From: an uncultured Clostridia bacterium
GTDB lineage: Bacteria > Bacillota > Clostridia > Oscillospirales > Ruminococcaceae
Length of the DNA stretch: 8,554 nucleotides
NCBI GenBank assembly: GCA_947165805.1
Contig: CAMVBT010000091.1
Location: 1-8,554 of the forward strand
Direction of reading: 5' to 3'
Position numbers and translations under genes: made by a program. Under the pieces are notes generated by a model, which was not told the DNA's origin, made no database searches, and was given only the letters and a program-made list of their open reading frames with translations. This document shows, one piece after another, positions 1-6,128 of the stretch; the first letter of the stretch is position 1; every line of letters begins with the position of its first letter.

Positions 1-798
1 GGTGGTGAAGGCTTCGCGGAAGTTGAACTTTCCGAGGAAGAAGTATGTATTGAAGTTGATGCCGAACAGAAGCATGAATACGGTAACGACTATCTGAATG
101 GCGGGAGAATAGCCGCCCATGCTGTCGTTGCGGACTCCGAAGCCTCCCGTACCCGCGGTGGAGACAGCGGTATTTATCGCCTCGAACGGGTCCATTCCGC
201 ATATCAGCAGGGTTATGAACTCCGCCAGCGTAAGTCCCAGATATATCGAGTAAAGCAGAAGAGCCGTCGTGCGGACGTGGGGGACGAGCTTGCTCACCGA
301 GGGCCCGGGGGACTCGGCCTTCATTATGTGCATATTCTGACCGCCGGACAGGGGCAGGAACGCCATAATGAATACCAGCACTCCCATACCGCCTATCCAG
401 TGGGTGAAGCTGCGCCACATGAGTATCGACCTCGGCAGACCCTCGACCTCGGGGAACACGGTGGCTCCCATGGTGGTGAAGCCCGACGCCGCCTCAAACA
501 GCGAATCCACGAAGGACGGTATCACGCCGGAAATGAAATACGGCAGAGAGCCGAACAGCGAGAGCACTATCCAGCTCAGCGCGACTATGACAAAGCCCTC
601 ACGCGAATACAGCGTGGTATTCGGAGGCTTCTTTCTCGTTATGAGCACGCCCGCGGCAAGGCAGAACGCGGCTGTCCCGAGGAACACAAAGAACTCGGGC
701 TCCCAGAATATCACAGCCGTTATCAGCGGCACCGCGAGGAAAATACTCTCGAATATCAGCAGCCAGCCGAGAATATTTCCGATCATTCTATAATTCAT
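1..798 (-). CDS. trkH: TrkH-family potassium uptake channel subunit (N-terminal 266 residues, 3' end outside window)
   Basis: Membrane subunit that conducts K+ into the cell, gated by cytoplasmic TrkA. The reading frame is open from ATG at 798 to the window edge, giving 266 residues, about half to 60% of a usual 450-490-residue TrkH. What is seen: hydrophobic helices from residue 6 onward; a first P-loop with TTMGAT at 108-113; the conserved FTHWIGGMGVLVF at about 131-143; and a second P-loop STAGTGGFG at 213-221. These Gly-containing loops are the K+ selectivity filter elements of the SKT (Trk/Ktr/HKT) superfamily; the remaining two repeats lie beyond the edge. The start is chosen because MNYRMIGNILG is a typical TrkH opening and a GGAG lies at 811-814, though 12 nt upstream is somewhat long. 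It begins 34 bp after the trkA stop, so the two are co-transcribed. KtrB is the alternative, but the filter and N-terminus favour TrkH. Confidence 0.93.
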   Translation of the reverse strand, partial: MNYRMIGNILGWLLIFESIFLAVPLITAVIFWEPEFFVFLGTAAFCLAAGVLITRKKPPNTTLYSREGFVIVALSWIVLSLFGSLPYFISGVIPSFVDSLFEAASGFTTMGATVFPEVEGLPRSILMWRSFTHWIGGMGVLVFIMAFLPLSGGQNMHIMKAESPGPSVSKLVPHVRTTALLLYSIYLGLTLAEFITLLICGMDPFEAINTAVSTAGTGGFGVRNDSMGGYSPAIQIVVTVFMLLFGINFNTYFFLGKFNFREAFTT

Positions 799-832
799 AT
801 TGCTTAATTGCTCCGTTTATTATCCGGTTAGA

Positions 833-2188
833 TTATTTTTCAAGTATATCGGTGATGTCGTGCAGCGGGAACGACGACACTATGACCACGCCGTCGCCGA
901 CCTGTATGCTGTCGCCGCCGCGCGGGATTATCACCTTTCTGTCGCGCCATATCGAGGCAACGAGAACGTCCTGCTTCAGCTTCAGCTCCATCAGCGGCTT
1001 GCCGACTATGGGGGAGTTTTCCTTGATTATGAACTCCGAAGCGTCGATCTTGCCCTTTATTATGTTGTACAGCGTTTCCACGTTGCTGCCGATAGTATTC
1101 TTCATCGCGCGGACATAGCGGACTATGCTCTCCGAGGTGATGTTCTTCGGATAGATGACCGTATCGAGCTCCAGATGCCTTATCACGTCGTCGAAATCTA
1201 TGCGGTTCACCTTTGTGACGAGCTTGCCGACCTTCATCGACTTTGCGAACAGCGAGAGCAGGATATTCTCCTCGTCGAGGTTGGTAAGCGCAACAAACGC
1301 TCCCACTCTGTCCACGCCCTCCTCCAGCAGAACTTCCTGATCGACCGCGTCGCCGTTTATGACTGTGGCGTATTCAAGGGACTCCGAAAGCTCCTCGCAC
1401 CGCGAGAGCTCCTTTTCGATTATCTTGATGCTTATTCCGGAGCGGTTCAGTATCTCGCAGAGATAATGCGTTATGTCGCCGCCGCCGACGATCATTACAT
1501 CTTTGACGGAGTTCATCTTATAATGTATCTGCTTGAAGAAGTTGTTGGCGTTCTTCGGGGAAGCGATTATGGAGATTATGTCCTTGTCGAGGAAGCGGAA
1601 CTCACCGTTTGCTATATAGGCGTTGCTGTCGCGCTCGACGGTGCAGACCAGCACGTCGCAGTGCAGCTTCGTCGATATCTCCTTTACCGCGAGTCCGGCA
1701 AGCGGGCTGTCCTCGGGGAGCTTGAACTTGAGCAGCTCGACTCTGCCCTTTGCGAACGTGTCTATCTTTATCGCCGACGGGAAGCGCAGAACGCGCGCTA
1801 TCTCGGCGGCGGCGGCCTGCTCGGGGTTTATGACCATGGCAAGGCCGAGTTCCTCTTTCAGATACGGAGCCTCGCTGCTGTACTGGGGGCTTCTTACGCG
1901 GGCTATGGTGTGGCAGTTGCCGGCTTTCTTCGCGATAAGGCAGCAGAGCAGGTTCAGCTCGTCAGAGCCGGTCACCGCTATCAGCATATCGGCGTTCTTA
2001 ATGCCCGCCTCCTGCTGCGTCAGGTGAGTGGCGCCGTTGCCGACAACGCCCAGCACATCGTAGCGCGCGGCTGTCTCGTTGACCTTTGAAGCCAGCATAT
2101 CTATGACGGTTATATCGTTTCCTTCTTCATTTAGCTGTTCCGCAAGCGCCTGACCGACCTTGCCGCAGCCTACTATTATAATATTCAT
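833..2188 (-). CDS. trkA: TrkA, NAD-binding regulatory subunit of Trk potassium uptake (two RCK units)
   Basis: Cytoplasmic peripheral protein that binds nucleotides and gates the TrkH channel. The 451-residue product has the full tandem layout of the family (E. coli TrkA is about 458 residues). RCK_N domain 1 starts at residue 1 with GCGKVG (7-12) and an acidic residue D30 at the end of strand 2, as in NAD-binding Rossmann folds. TrkA_C domain 1 is at about 138-212. RCK_N domain 2 begins near 230 with IVGGGDIT (233-240) and E258 in the acidic position; the third Gly of GxGxxG is replaced by Thr, which is common in second halves. TrkA_C domain 2 is at about 370-451. The start ATG has GGAG 8 nt upstream (2197-2200) and a promoter at 2225-2253. 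trkH follows 34 bp later on the same strand, which supports the K+ transport role over other RCK proteins. Confidence 0.96.
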   Translation of the reverse strand: MNIIIVGCGKVGQALAEQLNEEGNDITVIDMLASKVNETAARYDVLGVVGNGATHLTQQEAGIKNADMLIAVTGSDELNLLCCLIAKKAGNCHTIARVRSPQYSSEAPYLKEELGLAMVINPEQAAAAEIARVLRFPSAIKIDTFAKGRVELLKFKLPEDSPLAGLAVKEISTKLHCDVLVCTVERDSNAYIANGEFRFLDKDIISIIASPKNANNFFKQIHYKMNSVKDVMIVGGGDITHYLCEILNRSGISIKIIEKELSRCEELSESLEYATVINGDAVDQEVLLEEGVDRVGAFVALTNLDEENILLSLFAKSMKVGKLVTKVNRIDFDDVIRHLELDTVIYPKNITSESIVRYVRAMKNTIGSNVETLYNIIKGKIDASEFIIKENSPIVGKPLMELKLKQDVLVASIWRDRKVIIPRGGDSIQVGDGVVIVSSFPLHDITDILEK

Positions 2189-2196
2189 GGTACAGT

Positions 2197-2201
2197 CTCC
2201 G
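2197..2201 (-). promoter_or_regulatory. Ribosome binding site of trkA
   Basis: CGGAG on the minus strand with 8 nt to the ATG at 2188. It supports this start, which also gives the canonical N-terminal GxGxxG position at residue 7. Confidence 0.8.
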
Positions 2202-2224
2202 TTTTACTCATGACTTTATATTAT

Positions 2225-2253
2225 AATATACTCTTTTTTATCTGATTTGTCAA
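2225..2253 (-). promoter_or_regulatory. Sigma-A-type promoter of trkA-trkH
   Basis: Read on the minus strand, a perfect -35 box TTGACA (2248-2253) is followed by a 17-nt spacer and a -10 box TATATT (2225-2230, 5 of 6 to consensus). The predicted start is near 2218, leaving a leader of about 30 nt that contains the GGAG site at 2197-2200. The leader is too short for a c-di-AMP (ydaO/yuaA-type) riboswitch of the kind that controls many Gram-positive K+ transporters. The promoter lies just downstream of the glgP terminator, so trkA-trkH is likely a separate transcription unit. Confidence 0.85.
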
Positions 2254-2310
2254 GGCAAAGCGGCACTCGGCCGGTCATTCCGTCTGACAGCGGCCGCGCC
2301 CGCCTGACGC

Positions 2311-2342
2311 AAAAAGCCCCGCGCATTATCACACACGGGGCT
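2311..2342 (-). terminator. Intrinsic terminator after glgP
   Basis: On the minus strand the arms AGCCCCG (2336-2342) and CGGGGCT (2315-2321) form a 7-bp GC-rich stem, extended by a few wobble pairs around a loop of about 8 to 14 nt, followed by five T residues (2311-2315). It begins 7 nt after the glgP stop codon (2350-2352), the normal place for a rho-independent terminator. It separates glgP from the trkA promoter. Confidence 0.85.
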
Positions 2343-2349
2343 GCCTGTT

Positions 2350-4725
2350 TTATTTGATATCGACTTTTTTGATCATCCAGATCTCCTTCGCGTAGTCCGC
2401 GATAGTTCTGTCAGAGCTGAACTTTCCGGCGCACGCCATATTCATCCAGCACTTCTTGGTGAACGCAAATCTGTCGGTGTAGTCCTTGTTGAGCTTGAGC
2501 TTCGCCTTGACGTAGCTGTCGAGGTCGCCGATAAGGTGATAGTTGTCGGCTCTGTGCCAGTGAGCGCCGTCCATGAGCGAGAAGTAGAGCTCGCGGAAAT
2601 CTCCGCTGCCGCCGTCGCTCACGGTGCCGTCGATGAGGCTGCGGATAACTCTGCCGATCTTCGGGTCCTTCTCCACCGCGTATCTCGGGTCATATATCTT
2701 CATTATGCTCTCGAGATCCTTGACGGTAGCGCCGAAGATGTAGTTGTTCTCCTTGCCCGCCTCCTGCACTATCTCGACGTTCGCGCCGTCGAGAGTACCG
2801 AGCGTTACCGTACCGTTGAGCATGAGCTTCATATTGCCCGTGCCGCTCGCCTCGGTGCCGGCTGTGGATATCTGCTCGGAAACGTCAGCCGCGGTAACGA
2901 GCTTCTCGGCGTAGGAAACGCGGTAGTTCTGCACGAACACGACCTTGAGCAGATCGCGGGTGTCGGGGTCCTCGTTGACTATGCGTCCGATCTCGTTGAT
3001 ATACTTGATTATCGCCTTGGCGCGGCGGTAGCCGGGAGCGGACTTCGCACCGAAGATGAATGTCATCGGGTAGAAGTTCTTTATCGAGCCGTCCTTGATG
3101 CCGTAATAGATATAGAGTATGCCGAACGCGTTCAGGAGCTGGCGCTTGTACTCATGCAGACGCTTGATCTGTATGTCGAAGATGCTGTCGGGGTTGATCT
3201 CTACGCCCTCATGCTCCTTGATGTAGGCGGCGAGCTGGACCTTCTTCTCATGCTTTATATCCATGAAGCGCTGGAGCTCGTGCTTGTCGTCGGCGAACCA
3301 TTTGAGCTTCTGGAGCTGCTCGAGGTCGGTCATCCATTCGGTGCCCTTGTTGAGCTCGTTTATCAGCGCGGAGAGCTCCTTGTTGCACAGCGCGAGCCAG
3401 CGGCGCGGGGTTATGCCGTTTGTCTTGTTCTGGAACTTCTTCGGGTAGAGCGCGTACCATTCCTTGAGAGCGTCGTTTTTCAGTATCTCGGTGTGTATCT
3501 CCGCGACACCGTTGACGTAGGTGGAGCAGTAGATAGCCATTCTCGCCATGTGGATAAGGTCTCCGGCGACTATCTTCATCGGGTCTATCTCGTTCTTGAA
3601 CTTGCCCGCCTTGTAGAGCTCGCCGATGAACGCCTCGTTTATCTGGAGGATTATCTCGTAAATGCGCGGAACGACTTCCTTGATGATGTCGGCGCTCCAC
3701 TTTTCGAGAGCCTCCGCCATAATGGTATGGTTGGTGTAGTTGAAGGTCTTCTTCGCGATCTCGAGAGCATCGAAGAAATCAAAGCCCTCCTCGTCAACGA
3801 GCACTCTGATGAGCTCCGGTATGGAGATAACGGGGTGGGTGTCGTTGAGCTGAATAGTGATCTTCTCATAGAACTTCTTCATATCGCCGCCGTTCTTCTT
3901 GTACTTGCGGACGATATCGCGGACGGAGGCCGCCGAGAAGAAGTATTCCTGCTTTAAGCGCAGTATCTTGCCCTCGCGTGTATCGTCGTTGGGGTAGAGC
4001 ACGCGGGAGATGTCCTCGGCCATTCTCTGCTCGCGGCACGCCTCGTCGTACTTCTGTGCGTTGAACAGGTCGAAGTCGAATTCCTTCATGGGCTCCGCCT
4101 GCCACAGGCGCAGGGTGCTTATGTGGTCGGTGCCGTAAGCTACTATCGGCATATCGTAAGGCACGGCGCGGACTGTCTGGTCGCCGTACTCTATCAGCAC
4201 GGAGTCGGCGTTGCAGCGCTTGCTCCACGGGTCGCCGTACTTTGTCCAGTCGTCGGCCTCCTCACGCTGGAAGCCGTCCTTGATAGTCTGCTTGAAAAGG
4301 CCGTACTTATAGCGTATGCCGTAGCCGTCCAGCGGCAGGTCGAGGGTAGCCGCGCTGTCGAGGAAGCAGGCGGCAAGCCTTCCGAGGCCGCCGTTGCCGA
4401 GAGCCGCGTCCTCGATCTCCTCGAGATCGGCGAGCTCTACGCCGACTTCTTTAAGCGCGTCCGCGACTTCCTCCTCGATACCGAGGCACAGCAGGTTATT
4501 ATATACAGCTCTGCCCACGAGGAATTCCATTGAGAAATAGCAGGCGCGGCGAGTTTCAAGGTGAGCCTGTCTGCTCTTTGCCCAGTTTTCGGATATAGAG
4601 CGCATGACAACGCAGGATACCGCGAAGTGTATCTGCTGCGGGGTCGCTTCACTCGCTTCGATGCCGTATTCCTCTGTGATAATGTCTTTGAACTGCTTTA
4701 AAAATTCTTCTTTATTGAACACCAT
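2350..4725 (-). CDS. glgP: Glycogen/starch/maltodextrin phosphorylase (GT35)
   Basis: Cytoplasmic pyridoxal-phosphate enzyme that splits alpha-1,4-glucan with phosphate to release glucose 1-phosphate, mobilising stored glycogen. The 791-residue product is full length for bacterial GlgP and lacks the long regulated N-terminal extension of the animal enzyme. Family blocks are in order: RRACYFSMEFLVGR (59-72), GNGGLGRLAACFLDS (110-124), QLNDTHP (292-298), KRLHEYKRQLLN (521-532), and the cofactor site TEASGTGNMK, where K633 corresponds to the PLP lysine (Lys680 of rabbit muscle enzyme). GTLDGANVEI follows at 643-652. ATG at 4725 is preceded by AAGGA (4736-4740) with a 10-nt gap. It has its own promoter in the 72-bp gap after bioY and a terminator behind it, so it can be expressed alone; no other glycogen genes are in the window. 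Glycogen and maltodextrin preference cannot be told apart from sequence alone. Confidence 0.97.
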   Translation of the reverse strand: MVFNKEEFLKQFKDIITEEYGIEASEATPQQIHFAVSCVVMRSISENWAKSRQAHLETRRACYFSMEFLVGRAVYNNLLCLGIEEEVADALKEVGVELADLEEIEDAALGNGGLGRLAACFLDSAATLDLPLDGYGIRYKYGLFKQTIKDGFQREEADDWTKYGDPWSKRCNADSVLIEYGDQTVRAVPYDMPIVAYGTDHISTLRLWQAEPMKEFDFDLFNAQKYDEACREQRMAEDISRVLYPNDDTREGKILRLKQEYFFSAASVRDIVRKYKKNGGDMKKFYEKITIQLNDTHPVISIPELIRVLVDEEGFDFFDALEIAKKTFNYTNHTIMAEALEKWSADIIKEVVPRIYEIILQINEAFIGELYKAGKFKNEIDPMKIVAGDLIHMARMAIYCSTYVNGVAEIHTEILKNDALKEWYALYPKKFQNKTNGITPRRWLALCNKELSALINELNKGTEWMTDLEQLQKLKWFADDKHELQRFMDIKHEKKVQLAAYIKEHEGVEINPDSIFDIQIKRLHEYKRQLLNAFGILYIYYGIKDGSIKNFYPMTFIFGAKSAPGYRRAKAIIKYINEIGRIVNEDPDTRDLLKVVFVQNYRVSYAEKLVTAADVSEQISTAGTEASGTGNMKLMLNGTVTLGTLDGANVEIVQEAGKENNYIFGATVKDLESIMKIYDPRYAVEKDPKIGRVIRSLIDGTVSDGGSGDFRELYFSLMDGAHWHRADNYHLIGDLDSYVKAKLKLNKDYTDRFAFTKKCWMNMACAGKFSSDRTIADYAKEIWMIKKVDIK

Positions 4726-4758
4726 ATTCCGGGTTTCCTTTCATAACAAATTTCATAC

Positions 4759-4787
4759 ATTATACCACAAATCCGACAAAAATGCAA
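4759..4787 (-). promoter_or_regulatory. Extended -10 promoter of glgP
   Basis: On the minus strand a perfect TATAAT (4759-4764) is preceded by TG one base upstream (TGGTATAAT), an extended -10 element. A weak -35 TTGCAT (4782-4787) lies 17 nt upstream. The predicted start is near 4752, giving a leader of about 27 nt with AAGGA at 4736-4740. The whole element sits in the gap between the bioY stop (4798-4800) and glgP, and no strong terminator lies between them, so readthrough from the upstream operon is also possible. Confidence 0.8.
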
Positions 4788-4797
4788 GAGTTTTTTC

Positions 4798-5340
4798 TCA
4801 GGAATTGGTAATTTTCGCTATTGCCTTTCTTATCGGTATCGCCATATACTGCGCAGCGACTATGCTGAGCACGTCCTTTATCGCAAAGGGCAGTACCACC
4901 ACGGTAAACGACTGTATGAGGTCGATGCCCATAAGCAGCGCGTACTGAACGGCTCCGCAGATGTAGCAGAGCGCAAGTCCGCCCACGGACACCGCCATGC
5001 GCAGCGGCAGATTCTTCATTGCCATGCCGCAGAGGAAAGCCATAGGCAGAAAGCCGTATATGAAGCCGCCCGCAGGTCCGGTTATCGATTCAAAGCCTCC
5101 GCGCATACCCGCAAATACCGGCAGTCCCACAGCACCGAGCAGCACATAGACAGCCGTTGACACGGTCCCCCTGAAAGAGCCGAATACCGCGGCGCACAGA
5201 GCCACTCCGAATGTCTGGAGCGTTATCGGCACTCCGAAGGGCAGCGGTACCACCACCTGCGCCGACACCGCTATTATAGCCGCGCCAAGTGCGCACATCA
5301 CTATCGTCAGCGTCTTTGAGTCTGTTTTTCTTGTTTCCAT
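4798..5340 (-). CDS. bioY: BioY, biotin-specific S component of an ECF transporter
   Basis: Membrane protein that binds and imports biotin, normally together with the shared ECF energising module (EcfT plus EcfA1/EcfA2). The product is 180 residues, usual for BioY, and very hydrophobic, with about six membrane segments. Family signatures are clear: VPLPFGVPITLQTFGV (31-46), VYVLLGAVGLPVFAG (64-78), GPAGGFIYGFLP (88-99), and a C-terminal PFAIKDV block (151-157) matching the usual Asp/Lys-containing end. The start ATG shares one base with the birA TAA stop (TAATG), and AAAAGGAG lies 7 nt upstream inside the end of birA (5348-5355), so translation is coupled. No EcfT or EcfA gene is present in the window, so it probably uses a module encoded elsewhere; some BioY proteins can also work alone. 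Confidence 0.95.
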   Translation of the reverse strand: METRKTDSKTLTIVMCALGAAIIAVSAQVVVPLPFGVPITLQTFGVALCAAVFGSFRGTVSTAVYVLLGAVGLPVFAGMRGGFESITGPAGGFIYGFLPMAFLCGMAMKNLPLRMAVSVGGLALCYICGAVQYALLMGIDLIQSFTVVVLPFAIKDVLSIVAAQYMAIPIRKAIAKITNS

Positions 5341-6128
5341 TATTGTTCTCCTTTTCCCATTATTATATTTACCTCGCCGGAGCCGAGCCGAAGCTCTTCC
5401 CCGCGCGGAGTTATCACTATAAGATTCGCGTCGTCGTCTATGCCGACCGCCTTTGCCGTGAAAACCCCGCCGCCGCGCTCATATTCTATCGTCTTTCCCG
5501 TCAGTATCGAGCGCCTGCGGTATCCGGACAGATACCCCTTGTCCGGGAGCTTGCCGTAATAGGCGAAGAACCGCCCGAGCACTGCCGCCGCGAGCTTCGG
5601 CCGAAGCTCCGCGCCTGCGCCTATCGTCCCGGCCTTTTCACGCAGCTCCTCCGGAAAGCCCATATCCGTCACGTTTATGCCTGTACCTGTGACCGCGTAG
5701 TTTATGTGTCCGTCTGTCTCGACCGACGCCTCGGTCAGTATGCCGACGGCCTTGCGCCCGTCGATGTAGATGTCGTTGACCCACTTGATGCCGGCTTTTT
5801 TGCCGGTAAGCTCCTCGATAGCCTCGGCGGTTGCCGAAGCCGCGCATACGGTCATGGCAAGCGAGTCCGTCACCGGCAGCTCCGGCCTCAGCAGCACGCT
5901 CATATAAAGCCCGCCGTCCCGCGGGGAATAGAAGCTCCTGCCGAACCTGCCGCGTCCGGCTGTCTGCTCGCCCGCGATCATCACCGTACCCTCGGGGGCT
6001 CCGGCCTCCGCGAGAGCCCTGATATCGGAATTCGTCGAGCCTGTGACCTCCGCGGTGCGTATATCCAGTCTCCCCGCAAGCTCCGGCGGCAGCTCCGCCG
6101 TGACCTCACCGGGCAAAAACATACTCAT
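5340..6128 (-). CDS. birA: Biotin--[acetyl-CoA carboxylase] ligase, catalytic type without HTH domain
   Basis: Cytoplasmic enzyme that activates biotin with ATP to biotinyl-5'-AMP and attaches it to the lysine of biotin-dependent carboxylases. The 262-residue product shows the catalytic core directly: STNSDIRALA (31-40), the biotinyl-AMP loop GRGRFGRSFYSP (58-69), KWVNDIYIDGRKAVGIL (115-131), where the usual KWPND has Val for Pro, and GTGINV (148-153). A small C-terminal barrel domain follows (about 208-256). Compared with bifunctional BirA (about 320 residues), the N-terminal winged-helix DNA-binding domain is missing, so it should be a group I ligase and not a repressor. ATG at 6128 overlaps the upstream stop as ATGA; a second in-frame ATG at 6122 is equally possible. 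It is directly coupled to bioY, which fits biotin uptake and use. Confidence 0.94.
   Translation of the reverse strand: MSMFLPGEVTAELPPELAGRLDIRTAEVTGSTNSDIRALAEAGAPEGTVMIAGEQTAGRGRFGRSFYSPRDGGLYMSVLLRPELPVTDSLAMTVCAASATAEAIEELTGKKAGIKWVNDIYIDGRKAVGILTEASVETDGHINYAVTGTGINVTDMGFPEELREKAGTIGAGAELRPKLAAAVLGRFFAYYGKLPDKGYLSGYRRRSILTGKTIEYERGGGVFTAKAVGIDDDANLIVITPRGEELRLGSGEVNIIMGKGEQ
5348..5355 (-). promoter_or_regulatory. Strong ribosome binding site for bioY inside birA
   Basis: AAAAGGAG on the minus strand, 7 nt before the bioY ATG, embedded in the last codons of birA. It fixes the bioY start at 5340 and, with the TAATG overlap, indicates coupled translation of ligase and transporter. Confidence 0.85.

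Noticed and set aside
800..2089. Open frame of 429 codons on the plus strand opposite trkA
   Set aside because: It lies wholly antisense to a clear trkA, is rich in Arg/Tyr/Val/Leu typical of reversed GC-biased codons, and has no recognisable domain or ribosome site.
2189..2224. Possible c-di-AMP riboswitch ahead of the K+ transporter genes
   Set aside because: The promoter at 2225-2253 leaves a leader of only about 30 nt, far too short for the ydaO-type aptamer, and no matching conserved segments are present.
2536..3957. Open frame of 473 codons on the plus strand opposite glgP
   Set aside because: Antisense shadow of the highly conserved glgP; composition dominated by Val/Leu/Glu/Arg repeats from reversed codons and no recognisable motif. 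Long antisense frames are common opposite genes with strong codon bias.
4784..4800. Terminator after bioY
   Set aside because: The only stem is GAG/CTC around six A residues, three to four base pairs, with a broken T run; it overlaps the glgP -35 region and is too weak to call.
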